Source: Sphaerochaeta sp.
Lineage (GTDB): Bacteria > Spirochaetota > Spirochaetia > Sphaerochaetales > Sphaerochaetaceae
NCBI GenBank assembly: GCA_018399495.1
Contig: JAGYOG010000002.1
Coordinates: 1-64,000 of the forward strand
Direction of reading: 5' to 3'
Length of the DNA stretch: 64,000 bases
A model generated the notes under the pieces. It saw only the letters and a program-made list of their open reading frames with translations. It did not search any database and was not told the origin of the DNA. This document shows, piece by piece, positions 33,880-41,865 of this stretch (position 1 is its first letter; the number at the start of each line of letters is the position of its first letter). Position numbers and translations under genes: made by a program.

Positions 33880-34928
33880 TATTTGTTTCCCCTTCTCTCA
33901 GCAATCAAGGCGAGCAAGGCATTCCATCCCTTTTGGAATGAGGTACGGAATAACTCAACCCCACCATAGTCGTAGTACTCATCAACAGACATTCCATCCG
34001 TCTCAAGGGCTCGCTGGTAGTCAGGAAGTTCCTTGCAGAGCGTCTGGATCTGCAGCTCATTCAGCGTACTGCCTATTCGCTCAACTACTTCCTTGTCTTG
34101 TTCAATCAACACCTCGGCAGTTCCCTTCCAGTTGATGGTGATGCTCAAATCCCCACCCACCAGTTCGGTGAAGTCTTCGAGTTTTCTTGCTCCTCCACCG
34201 ATCATGATTCCTGGATAACCTCTATCCTTCATCATCTCATATTCTTTCTTTGCGATGGAGAGTCCTGCATATTTGACCAACTCCTCATCAATGGAAAGCT
34301 GTTGTTCCTTGATGACACGCTTGAAATGATCATCAAGGATACCGGTGATGTGGGTCACATAGAAAGGAGGGGTCTTTCCACTCTTCTGGCTAACCTTCTG
34401 ATAGGCTTCACAAATGGAAATTGTCTGACTCAGACTCATAACCTCTGTTGCCATCGTGGGAATAGTATGATCCACCATGGTGCTGATTGCCTCGATACCC
34501 CACTGAGTAACCGGTATCTTGATACAGATATTTTCAGCAATCTCATGGTTCTCCAACCCTTCCTTTACGATCAAACTGGTATCGGTCTCAGCAAAAGGAT
34601 CTCCTTGGATGGTAACCAAGCCATCTGTACCGCCACTGGATCGGTAAAGCGGAAGAAATACATCTGCGATGCGGCCTACCATCATCTGTTGCACCTTGGA
34701 GGCAAGAACTGAATCATCCTTCTCATAGGGAAGCAACAGATCAATCATTCGCCTCACAACACGCATGTCCTCTTCTGATTCAAAGAGCTTTGAAACATAA
34801 CTCGGATTGGTGGTGCAACCAATGGCACCCTCTTCTATCGACCGCTGGGCTTGCTCCATGGTCGGGTTGTTGATCCAGAACCGAGTCTTGGTCTGTTGAT
34901 GCACACGGTGAAAATACGTAGATTTCAT
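33879..34928 (-). CDS. Transaldolase-like class I aldolase
   Basis: 349 residues of transaldolase type. Visible: FWINNPTMEQAQRSIEEGAIGCTTNPS (the family TNPS strand), IKIPVTQWGIEAI with the Schiff-base lysine, and later GIMIGGGARKLEDFTELVGGDLSITINW. It is longer than the 215-residue short forms and its C-terminus (DGMSVDEYYDYGGVELFRTSFQKGW) is distinct. It would move or release a three-carbon unit. ATG 34928 has AGAGG 7 bases upstream and starts 10 bases after the dctM stop; an in-frame start at 34985 would overlap dctM. With the split transketolase it defines a non-oxidative pentose-type route for an unknown substrate. Confidence 0.82.
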   Translation of the reverse strand: MKSTYFHRVHQQTKTRFWINNPTMEQAQRSIEEGAIGCTTNPSYVSKLFESEEDMRVVRRMIDLLLPYEKDDSVLASKVQQMMVGRIADVFLPLYRSSGGTDGLVTIQGDPFAETDTSLIVKEGLENHEIAENICIKIPVTQWGIEAISTMVDHTIPTMATEVMSLSQTISICEAYQKVSQKSGKTPPFYVTHITGILDDHFKRVIKEQQLSIDEELVKYAGLSIAKKEYEMMKDRGYPGIMIGGGARKLEDFTELVGGDLSITINWKGTAEVLIEQDKEVVERIGSTLNELQIQTLCKELPDYQRALETDGMSVDEYYDYGGVELFRTSFQKGWNALLALIAERRGNK

Positions 34929-34938
34929 ACACATACCT

Positions 34939-36219
34939 CTACTTGAATAATAACGACGGAAGCCACAGGGAAATCTGCGGAACATAGGTGAGAATCACCA
35001 ATGCCACCAGAAGGGAGAACAGGTATGGCAAGACTGCCTTGAATACCTTCCCCACAGGAAGCTTCACGATCGGACTAAGCATATACACACTCATGCCAAC
35101 GGGAGGGGTGATCATTCCAATCATCAGGTTGAATACCATCACCAGACCGAAGTGGACAGGATTAACACCACTGGCCATTAAGGGCGGCAACAGAATCGGA
35201 GTCAAAATCATGATTGCAGCAGTAGACTCCAGGAACATTCCAGCAATCAAGAGAATTACATTGGCAAGAATCAAAAGCACAACCGGGTTGTCTGAGATAC
35301 CGAGCATCAAGGCTGAGACTTGCTGGGGAAGCTGTTCTACAGTCAACACCCATGCAAAAATGGCAGCGGAGGCAACAATAAACAGTACACTTGCTGTTGA
35401 TTGCAATGTCTCCTTGCACGTCTTGATAAAGGAAGCAAAACTAAGCTCCTTGTATATGGCACTCAGCACCAATGCATAGGAGACAGCAATTGCTGCAACC
35501 TCAGTCGGGCTGAACCAACCAGAGAGCATACCCCCCATCATGATCAAAGGCATGAACATGGAGGGAAGGCCCCTCTTAACAATAGTGAGAACCTCTGTAG
35601 GTGAATACTTGCTATCCACTCCCTTGGGATAGTTGTACCGCCGAGCAAAAAAGGCCACTTGGACCATCAAAGCAAAGGCGATGATCAGTGCAGGCACAAT
35701 CCCTGCAATAAGGAGCTGCATAGAAGACGTTTCAGCGGCAGCCGCATAGATGATCAAGGGAATCGAAGGAGGAAAGATCGGACCAATGACTGCAGAGGCT
35801 GCAGTAATGGCAGCGGCATGCGTCTTAGGATACTTCTGTTTCTCCATCGCATCCAGCTCGATGTTCCCCAGCCCACCAACATCGGCAAGAGCCGCTCCTG
35901 AAATTCCACTAAAGATCAGGGAAGCCACAATATTTACCTGGGCCAAGCCACCTCTTAAGCGACCTACCAACAATTTTGCAAATTCAAACAACCGTTCGGT
36001 AATACCCGAACTATTCATCAACCCTGCTGCCAAAATGAACAAGGGAACGGCGAGCATGGGAAATGAATTAAGACTGGTTACCATTCTTTGAATCAACTGA
36101 CTGGGAGGAATATTTGCCATAATCAGATACAAGGCAGAGGGAATCCCCATGCTAACAGCAATAGGAAGCCCAGTGGTCAGCAAAACCAGAAACAGGAGTA
36201 CCACCATAGAACCACTCAT
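34939..36219 (-). CDS. dctM: TRAP transporter large permease subunit
   Basis: 426 residues, very hydrophobic, about twelve or thirteen helices. Typical DctM stretches: FPMLAVPLFILAAGLMNSSGITERLFEFAKLLVGRLRGGLAQVNI, SAVIGPIFPPSIPLIIY, FLESTAAIMILTPILLPPL and MIGMITPPVGMSVYM. It is the Na+-driven transport subunit of a tripartite carrier for carboxylates or sugar acids. It overlaps dctQ by 4 bases. The whole TRAP set is complete here (dctP, dctQ, dctM). Confidence 0.95.
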   Translation of the reverse strand: MSGSMVVLLFLVLLTTGLPIAVSMGIPSALYLIMANIPPSQLIQRMVTSLNSFPMLAVPLFILAAGLMNSSGITERLFEFAKLLVGRLRGGLAQVNIVASLIFSGISGAALADVGGLGNIELDAMEKQKYPKTHAAAITAASAVIGPIFPPSIPLIIYAAAAETSSMQLLIAGIVPALIIAFALMVQVAFFARRYNYPKGVDSKYSPTEVLTIVKRGLPSMFMPLIMMGGMLSGWFSPTEVAAIAVSYALVLSAIYKELSFASFIKTCKETLQSTASVLFIVASAAIFAWVLTVEQLPQQVSALMLGISDNPVVLLILANVILLIAGMFLESTAAIMILTPILLPPLMASGVNPVHFGLVMVFNLMIGMITPPVGMSVYMLSPIVKLPVGKVFKAVLPYLFSLLVALVILTYVPQISLWLPSLLFK

Positions 36220-36692
36220 TGGGTACCCCCCTGCTTACGAAGCGTTATGATGACACTAGCTAGGGAAAAGATGCACATGGCAAGCACTCCCAGTGTGATG
36301 GGTATGTAAAACACCACATTCGGCATTGCTAATGCGGGTGTCCGAACATTCCAATTGAATTCCATGATGGTCACTATGGCATTAAGCACATACAGACCAA
36401 AGATCATGACCAGGAGCTGGGTAATGACTGAAAACCAACGCTTCATCTCTTCGTTCATATAAAGCACAACAATATCCACAATGATATGTTGGTTTCTCCA
36501 GGTTAAAACAGGTATCATCAGGAACACCAACGAGACCAAGGAAAACCGAGCAAGCTCTTCCAACTGAATCGACCCGGCATTAAATACATTTCTCATGATA
36601 ATCTGTATAAGTACTGAGAGGAACAACATCAATAGGAAGATGATGCCGAAAAACTCATACAAACCAGCCATCTTTTTCAAGAACCTTTGCAT
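36216..36692 (-). CDS. dctQ: TRAP transporter small permease subunit
   Basis: 158 residues with four membrane helices: FFGIIFLLMLFLSVLIQIIMRNVFN, then LEELARFSLVSLVFLMIPVLTWRNQHIIVDIVV, the conserved E-x-x-R and H-x-x-x-D motif of DctQ. ATG 36692 is chosen as AAGGA lies 8 bases before it; longer in-frame starts would overlap the hairpin and end of dctP. It bridges the binding protein and DctM. Confidence 0.9.
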   Translation of the reverse strand: MQRFLKKMAGLYEFFGIIFLLMLFLSVLIQIIMRNVFNAGSIQLEELARFSLVSLVFLMIPVLTWRNQHIIVDIVVLYMNEEMKRWFSVITQLLVMIFGLYVLNAIVTIMEFNWNVRTPALAMPNVVFYIPITLGVLAMCIFSLASVIITLRKQGGTQ

Positions 36693-36721
36693 AAGAGTAT
36701 TCCTTGTAATAGAGAACATGT

Positions 36722-36749
36722 GTGGAAGCAGGACAAGTCCTGCCTCCAC
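36722..36749 (-). promoter_or_regulatory. Stem-loop between dctP and dctQ
   Basis: GTGGAGGCAGGA and TCCTGCTTCCAC (minus strand) form a 12-base stem with a 4-base loop and no U run. It follows the dctP stop by 14 bases. Such hairpins shield the binding-protein mRNA from decay, giving more DctP than membrane subunits. Confidence 0.65.
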
Positions 36750-36763
36750 CTCTGAAATCACAA

Positions 36764-37786
36764 CTACTTGATTGCGTGGATCATCTCGTAGTACTTGCCC
36801 CAAGCATCCCCGAAACGTTCGTTGACAACTTTACTCACGGCTGAACGGAACTCATCAACCTTCAGTCCATCGGCTGCGGTGATGATGGTCATACCCTTGT
36901 CCTTGAGCGTCTGAACGTCCTTAGCCTCATTCTCCTGTACATAGGTAGAGGCCCAGTCACGTGTCTCACGAGCAACTTCACTGAAAATCTGCTTATGCTC
37001 TTCACTCAGCGACTGCCATACTTTCTCATTAATCACCACAGGTTCGCTGCCCATGATATGGTCGGTCATCATCGCATACTTCTGCACTTCGTAGATGTTG
37101 CTGGTGACCAACGTACTCACTGGGTTCTCCTGTCCATCGGCAACACCGGTGGAGAGAGCAACAGGAACTTCTGCCCAATCAATGGGAACTGCTACCGCCC
37201 CCATACCTTCCACTGCTGCAAGATAGATAGGGGAAGGAATAGCACGAATCTTCTTTCCAGCCAAGTCAGCTGGGGAGTAGACAGGGAAATTCGCAGTCAA
37301 CTCACGGGTGCCGAAGTAGAAGGAGTAGAGAATCCTGACGTTTCTGGTATCAATCAACTTCTGGTTCAGTTCCTTGAGAGCAGGACTGGTCTCGGGATCA
37401 GTTGCCTTAAGCAGGTGGTCGACATCCCGATACAGGTACGGGGTGTCAAACAGACCCAGATCATTGAGCAAAGGTTGCAAACCACCATACGTGTTGTGGT
37501 GTAGTGCAATCGATCCCATGGAAACAGCTTCCGCCATCTCACTAATGGATCCCAACTGACTTGCTGGATACACTTCAATCTTGATGACCCCACCGGTCTT
37601 CTCTGCTACCTTATCAGCAAAATAGGTAGCCTGTAGTCCATTCGGACTGGATGCTGGATTCATGTGAGCATATCGCAATACCAATGGATTTTCTGCAGTC
37701 GGACCACTCTTTTCCACCTGCCCCTGCGCAAACAAAGCCGTTGCCAACAACGTGACAAGCACTAATACAACAATCTTCTTTTTCAT
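36764..37786 (-). CDS. dctP: TRAP transporter substrate-binding protein
   Basis: 340 residues. Signal peptide MKKKIVVLVLVTLLATALFAQG, then a DctP fold: LRYAHMNPASSPNGLQATYFADKV, KIEVYPASQLGS, PADLAGKKIRAIPSPIYLAAVEGMGA, IDWAEVPVALSTGVADGQENP with the conserved arginine-containing carboxylate site. It binds a carboxylated ligand such as a sugar acid in the periplasm. AGGAGA precedes the start. It is the fourth gene of the operon, 45 bases after the transketolase C subunit. Confidence 0.94.
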   Translation of the reverse strand: MKKKIVVLVLVTLLATALFAQGQVEKSGPTAENPLVLRYAHMNPASSPNGLQATYFADKVAEKTGGVIKIEVYPASQLGSISEMAEAVSMGSIALHHNTYGGLQPLLNDLGLFDTPYLYRDVDHLLKATDPETSPALKELNQKLIDTRNVRILYSFYFGTRELTANFPVYSPADLAGKKIRAIPSPIYLAAVEGMGAVAVPIDWAEVPVALSTGVADGQENPVSTLVTSNIYEVQKYAMMTDHIMGSEPVVINEKVWQSLSEEHKQIFSEVARETRDWASTYVQENEAKDVQTLKDKGMTIITAADGLKVDEFRSAVSKVVNERFGDAWGKYYEMIHAIK

Positions 37787-37831
37787 CTGTTTTATCTCCT
37801 TTTGTTTGTATCCTCAGGTAAGCCTGAAGAA

Positions 37832-38782
37832 TTATACCTTTTTTTGCTTAATGGCCTTCTTGGCTCCCTCGATGATATCTTGTACAGACATACCGTAGGC
37901 ATCAAGCAGCTCATCAGGGAAGCCGGACTCACCATACACATCCTGCAATCCCAAACGTACCAAATAGGCAGGGTTGCCCTCTGCTATCACTTCAGCGACT
38001 GCACTACCGAGACCATTAATGATGGTATGGTCTTCAATAGTAACCGCGCATTCTGTCTCACCGAGAATACCTACAATTCCCTCTCGGTCCAATGGTTTGA
38101 TGGTTGCAACCTCCACAACCTTCACCCCAATACCTTCTTCCTTCAGGCTTTTTGCAGCTTCGATAACACGACCAGTAATAAAACCATGACAGAAGAGTGC
38201 TACATCACTCCCTTCATCTACCAAGGTTCGAATCTTGCCCAAGGGAAATGGTGTTCCATCTGGGAATACTTTTTCTTCCCGTCCGCTACCAATTCGTATG
38301 TATACTGGTCCATCAACATCAGCACTTACCAACATCGCTTGATATACCTGGTTCCCATCTGCAGGACAGAGAATAGTGAAATTCGGCATCGTCCTGAGGA
38401 TTCCTACATCCTCAATGAACTGATGGGAAACCCCTTCCCGGTTTCCTCCATGCAAGCCACCGTTGGCGCCAACGAAACGGACTTTCAGGGCAGGATAGGA
38501 GACAAAGGTCCGCATCTGTTCACAGGCGCGCATCGTCAAAAATCCTGCATACGTGCAGATGTAGGGCAAGAGTCCACTGGAAGCAAGCCCACTGGAAACC
38601 CCCACCCCGTTCTGCTCGGAAATTCCAAGCTCAATGACACGATCAGGATATGCTTCCAAGAACGGTTCACCCTTGACCACCTTCAGTGAGTCAGTGGAAA
38701 CGAATACGATATCATCACGCTCTTTTGCCAAGTGCATCAGTGCATCTCTAAATCCAATTCTGGTGCTGTCAACACTACTCAT
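37832..38782 (-). CDS. Transketolase, C-terminal subunit
   Basis: 316 residues, equal to the pyrimidine-binding and C-terminal domains of transketolase: IELGISEQNGVGVSSGLASSG (cofactor-activating Glu), HGGNREGVSHQFIEDVGILRTMPN and the C-terminal VKVVEVATIKPLDREGI. It works with the N-terminal subunit encoded just upstream, with which it overlaps by 4 bases. Split transketolases of this sort move two-carbon units from phosphorylated ketoses and often serve special sugars (for example apulose 4-phosphate or sulfofructose) rather than the housekeeping pathway. Confidence 0.92.
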   Translation of the reverse strand: MSSVDSTRIGFRDALMHLAKERDDIVFVSTDSLKVVKGEPFLEAYPDRVIELGISEQNGVGVSSGLASSGLLPYICTYAGFLTMRACEQMRTFVSYPALKVRFVGANGGLHGGNREGVSHQFIEDVGILRTMPNFTILCPADGNQVYQAMLVSADVDGPVYIRIGSGREEKVFPDGTPFPLGKIRTLVDEGSDVALFCHGFITGRVIEAAKSLKEEGIGVKVVEVATIKPLDREGIVGILGETECAVTIEDHTIINGLGSAVAEVIAEGNPAYLVRLGLQDVYGESGFPDELLDAYGMSVQDIIEGAKKAIKQKKV

Positions 38783-39597
38783 ACCACACCTCCCAGTTCC
38801 TTCATGGCTATACTGTACTCTTCATCGGTATAGACCCGTTTATGCCAAGAGTTCTCTCCCACCATGAAAGAAACACCGTTTCCCTTGATGGTCTTGCAGA
38901 TGATTGCCGAAGGTCGCTCTGTTTCTGCTTTGGCTTTCTCAACCGCACTCAGAATCTGGGAAATATCATGTCCGTCAATGCTTTGGGTATGCCAACCGAA
39001 AGCCTTCCACTTATCCTCGATTGGGTACGGTCCTGAAACTTCTGAGACAGTTCCCCCACTTTGGTAGTTGTTGTTGTCAATGAAAACCGTCAGGTTTGCT
39101 GCCTTCTGGTGACTTGCAGCCATTGCTGCTTCCCAGATCATTCCTTCTCCAAGTTCACCGTCCCCGGTGATTACATACACCCGGTTTGTTTGCCTCTGGA
39201 TCCGAGCTGCCAAAGCCATGCCCAACCCAATGGAGACACCGTTTCCAAGCGAACCTGTGGTTGCATCAAGACCTTTCGTCTTTGGTGCATAGGGGTGGCC
39301 TTGCAAATTGGAATGAAGGTACCGAAGCGTATACAGATCATCAACAGGGAAGTAACCCCTTCTTGCAAGTGCTGCATACAGTACAGGACAGGAGTGTCCC
39401 TTTGAGAGTACAAAGCGGTCGCGGTCGCTCATATCTGGTTTGGATGGGTCTATATTCATCACCTCAAAGTAGAGGGCGGTAATAATATCTGCAACTGAAA
39501 AACTGGGGCTTGGATGGCCGTCCTTCGTTCGGTAGACCATCTCCACGACATCTCTCCTGAGCTGCAAAGACATCGCATTCAAAGCTTCAAGATCCAT
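38779..39597 (-). CDS. Transketolase, N-terminal (thiamine-diphosphate) subunit
   Basis: 272 residues. Thiamine-diphosphate fold with LSKGHSCPVLYAALARRG, TTGSLGNGVSIGLGMALAARI, the Mg-binding GDGELGEGMIWEAAMAASH and FIDNNNYQSGG. GAAGGAGGA precedes ATG 39597. It lies 12 bases after the racemase-like gene and overlaps the C-subunit gene. Together they form one catalytic transketolase. Confidence 0.93.
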   Translation of the reverse strand: MDLEALNAMSLQLRRDVVEMVYRTKDGHPSPSFSVADIITALYFEVMNIDPSKPDMSDRDRFVLSKGHSCPVLYAALARRGYFPVDDLYTLRYLHSNLQGHPYAPKTKGLDATTGSLGNGVSIGLGMALAARIQRQTNRVYVITGDGELGEGMIWEAAMAASHQKAANLTVFIDNNNYQSGGTVSEVSGPYPIEDKWKAFGWHTQSIDGHDISQILSAVEKAKAETERPSAIICKTIKGNGVSFMVGENSWHKRVYTDEEYSIAMKELGGVV

Positions 39598-39609
39598 AGC
39601 TTCCTCCTT

Positions 39610-40266
39610 CTACAACAGTCCCTTGATCTGCTCAACACCCAGGCGGGGACTACTGAGCACCGTCTTGCCGGTAAGTTCTGCAAGCGGCTTCTCCATTCTC
39701 GCCATCGAACCTTGGGCAAGAAGAATCACATCACAGGAATCTGCTACTCTTTTTGCCGTCTCTGCAATGAGTCGATCATGGGTTTCAGCATCGCCTGATG
39801 TGATGGCGGGGAATGCACCCTCAGCTAGGGCACTGATGGTCCTGATTGATTTCCCTGCCTCCCGTGCACACCTCTCCAATAATCGGATGGTTGGATCCAA
39901 GGTGGTAGGAAGGGTGGCCAGCACGGCGATTGAGTCAGTGAGTTCAATAGCCCGACGAGCCATGGGTTCATCAATTCTGATAATTGGGATGGGAAAAAAC
40001 TCCCGTGCACCATAGACAGCATCCCCGATGGAGGAGCAGGTGTTGAGAATCAGCTCAGCACCTGATGCACAAGCAATCTCATAATATCCATAAAGCCGTC
40101 TCTTCACAGCCTTGGTCATTCCCCCGGCCTCAATGATGTCAGCAATCATACTGTCATCGAGTATGTTCATTATCTTGTAATCGCCAAGGGTTTCTTTCAT
40201 CAGATCTGACAGTGGTTTCACCAAGGCAGCTCCGGTATATATTGCAGCAATCGTATGTTCAGCCAT
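39610..40266 (-). CDS. Aspartate/glutamate racemase family protein
   Basis: 218 residues of the Asp/Glu/hydantoin racemase fold. The first catalytic cysteine is in ILNTCSSIGD; the second half has VILLAQGSMARM, where true racemases have a second cysteine, so it appears to lack the usual cysteine pair. A one-cysteine enzyme could isomerise or cleave rather than racemise. ATG 40266 has GGGAGGAG 5 bases upstream. It is the first gene of the transketolase/TRAP/transaldolase operon. The substrate is unknown. Confidence 0.8.
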   Translation of the reverse strand: MAEHTIAAIYTGAALVKPLSDLMKETLGDYKIMNILDDSMIADIIEAGGMTKAVKRRLYGYYEIACASGAELILNTCSSIGDAVYGAREFFPIPIIRIDEPMARRAIELTDSIAVLATLPTTLDPTIRLLERCAREAGKSIRTISALAEGAFPAITSGDAETHDRLIAETAKRVADSCDVILLAQGSMARMEKPLAELTGKTVLSSPRLGVEQIKGLL

Positions 40267-40290
40267 GAATACTCCTCCCAATTCCTATAA

Positions 40291-40310
40291 CATCATACAT
40301 CATACATATG
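40291..40310. promoter_or_regulatory. Possible operator repeat before the catabolic operon
   Basis: CATCATACATCATACATATG contains overlapping ATCATACAT repeats resembling the GTATCATAC palindrome before the operon's gntR gene. It lies 25-45 bases before the first start codon, downstream of a minus-strand TTGACA (near 40340). Confidence 0.35.
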
Positions 40311-40407
40311 AAGAATGAGGCATCTTTTCAAATCTGTCAAGGAAAAATTATTCTGCCCCTCTCCCTAAGGCTATAAGACTGAATACGAGATGATGCCGCA
40401 AAGAGCC

Positions 40408-40436
40408 TTGTATTTTAATTGAGGTGCTTGTAACAT
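40408..40436 (+). promoter_or_regulatory. Promoter of the three-gene AT-rich cassette
   Basis: TTGTAT at 40408-40413, 17 bases, TAACAT at 40431-40436, followed by AGGAG and the first start codon at 40455. One promoter could serve all three genes. Confidence 0.4.
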
Positions 40437-40454
40437 ATTATTAGGAGATAGAAA

Positions 40455-40817
40455 ATGAATAAAGAAATTAAATTCAAATATATTTTTGAAGAAGGATATA
40501 ATCCTAAGTATGTGAATGGTGCATATGGTGGAGTATCTCCCATGGGAGAAATAATAGTTAATTTCTATCTTGAGAGGATTCCATTGCCTAAAGAGGATAT
40601 TCATGAGCTTAATACTGAAGGTCAAATTGGTTCAATCAAAGAAAGAAATCCTAAAGACTTCAACAATATTATGATTCGTTACATCCAAAGTGGTATAGTC
40701 TTATCGCTTGAACAAGCGAAATCCATTTATGCCTGGTTGGGCAATAATATTGAAGAAGCTGAAAAAATTGAAAACATGAAACAAAAAGCTTTGAAGGAAC
40801 AATCAGACCAGGAGTAA
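40455..40817 (+). CDS. Small protein of unknown function, cassette gene 1 (DUF3467-like?)
   Basis: 120 residues. The N-terminal half is beta-rich (YVNGAYGGVSPMGEIIVNFYLERIP) and the C-terminal half helical (SGIVLSLEQAKSIYAWLGNNIEEAEK) with a charged end. The order (gained-function or no-function loop, strand, then LSxxxAKxxxxxLxxNIxxxE helix) recalls DUF3467 proteins; that match is weak and from memory. ATTAGGAG precedes the ATG. Gene 2 begins 4 bases after the stop. Base composition is much richer in A+T than neighbouring genes, suggesting acquisition from elsewhere. Confidence 0.65.
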   Translation: MNKEIKFKYIFEEGYNPKYVNGAYGGVSPMGEIIVNFYLERIPLPKEDIHELNTEGQIGSIKERNPKDFNNIMIRYIQSGIVLSLEQAKSIYAWLGNNIEEAEKIENMKQKALKEQSDQE

Positions 40818-40821
40818 AATT

Positions 40822-41313
40822 ATGTTAAATGAAGCATCTTTAACCCAACCACTACGATTTGAACCTAAAACATCTGTGACAAAATTGATATATACTAGGT
40901 TACCATCAGGAGACAAAGTTAATACCAACTCTTTCTTAAGTATTTTTTCTAAAAACAGTTCGTCTTCAGGAGTGATTGATAGTCCTGTACGAAAATTAGA
41001 AAGACTGATGAAATCCTTCAAAGACCTAGAGTACGGTTGGAATGGAGATTCAGCTAAACCTATTCCGGATTCAGTAATAAAAACTTCTCAAGAAATATTA
41101 TTTTCGATATCATCAAAACTACCTGAAGTATATCCTACAGGTAGAGAATCAATACAACTCGAATATGATAAAAATGAAAAATCTCTCGAAATTGAAATCT
41201 TTGAAGATAGGTTTGAAATCGCAATATTTGATCAAACAGACCTCTTATCTGAAGACGTTTTTAGGCTAGATGAAAAGAGTAAAATTAATGAGCATATAGC
41301 AAAATTCATATGA
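40822..41313 (+). CDS. Protein of unknown function, cassette gene 2
   Basis: 163 residues. A disordered, serine-rich first third is followed by a compact domain: LMKSFKDLEYGWNGDSAKPIPDSVIKTSQEIL, then VYPTGRESIQLEYDKNEKSLEIEIFEDRFEIAIF. The W-N/D-x-x-x-A-x-P-I helix and the PT(G)-x-x-(S/G)-x-QLEY...LEIEI strands recur, as far as I recall, in many bacterial hypothetical proteins that sit beside a partner like gene 3. AGGAG precedes the start. It overlaps gene 3 by 4 bases (ATGA), so the two products are probably made in equal amounts and may bind one another. Function unknown. Confidence 0.72.
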   Translation: MLNEASLTQPLRFEPKTSVTKLIYTRLPSGDKVNTNSFLSIFSKNSSSSGVIDSPVRKLERLMKSFKDLEYGWNGDSAKPIPDSVIKTSQEILFSISSKLPEVYPTGRESIQLEYDKNEKSLEIEIFEDRFEIAIFDQTDLLSEDVFRLDEKSKINEHIAKFI

Positions 41314-41696
41314 ATTCTAATGATATTGAACCTCATGAGATTCTATACCGGGGTATAACGATAAATCCCGATATGTGGAAACCTTCTAAAGGAAGGCCTT
41401 CCTCTGCTGCATTCAAGCAAACTTCATCTCTATCTGTTGATAGGGATGGGAATCGAGAGTTTGATGAAATAAAGACCAATCTCTCTAAAAATATAAAATC
41501 ACAACTTAAGGCTATTGCTTTTTTTTCTGCTAAAAGTTGCATTGAAAAAAAAATGCATCTTCGTCCAGACCCAAACCCTAATGGAAAGAATAATCCCTAT
41601 CATGCATTGATCGATGATTCTAAAAACATTCAAGGAATTAGTCGAGCAAATGCAAAATATTTAGCCTCTATCTGTAAATTTAAATTGATTAACTAG
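41310..41696 (+). CDS. Protein of unknown function, cassette gene 3
   Basis: 128 residues. Near the N-terminus: ILYRGITINPDMWKPSKGRPSSAAFKQTSSLSVDR. The tract R-PSSAAF-K....LSVDR is a hallmark I associate with a widespread uncharacterised family encoded beside gene-2-like proteins. The C-terminal half has an invariant-looking HLRPDPNPNGKNNPYHALI with two histidines and an arginine that could form an active site, then a lysine-rich end. Translation is coupled to gene 2. It might be an enzyme or toxin and gene 2 its partner; nothing in the sequence proves this. Confidence 0.72.
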   Translation: MNSNDIEPHEILYRGITINPDMWKPSKGRPSSAAFKQTSSLSVDRDGNREFDEIKTNLSKNIKSQLKAIAFFSAKSCIEKKMHLRPDPNPNGKNNPYHALIDDSKNIQGISRANAKYLASICKFKLIN

Positions 41697-41865
41697 GATT
41701 ACCTCCAATAATGGTCACGTCAAGTAATGTTTTCAATTTCAATAGGATAGGTTCCCCAGCTTTTCCCATATCTGATTGAAAGTCATGAATCTTTACCTAG
41801 CTTCTTGCAATGATCAAGACCAGAACTATACAGTGATAGGACTTTTCTGTTCAGATACTTATTGA

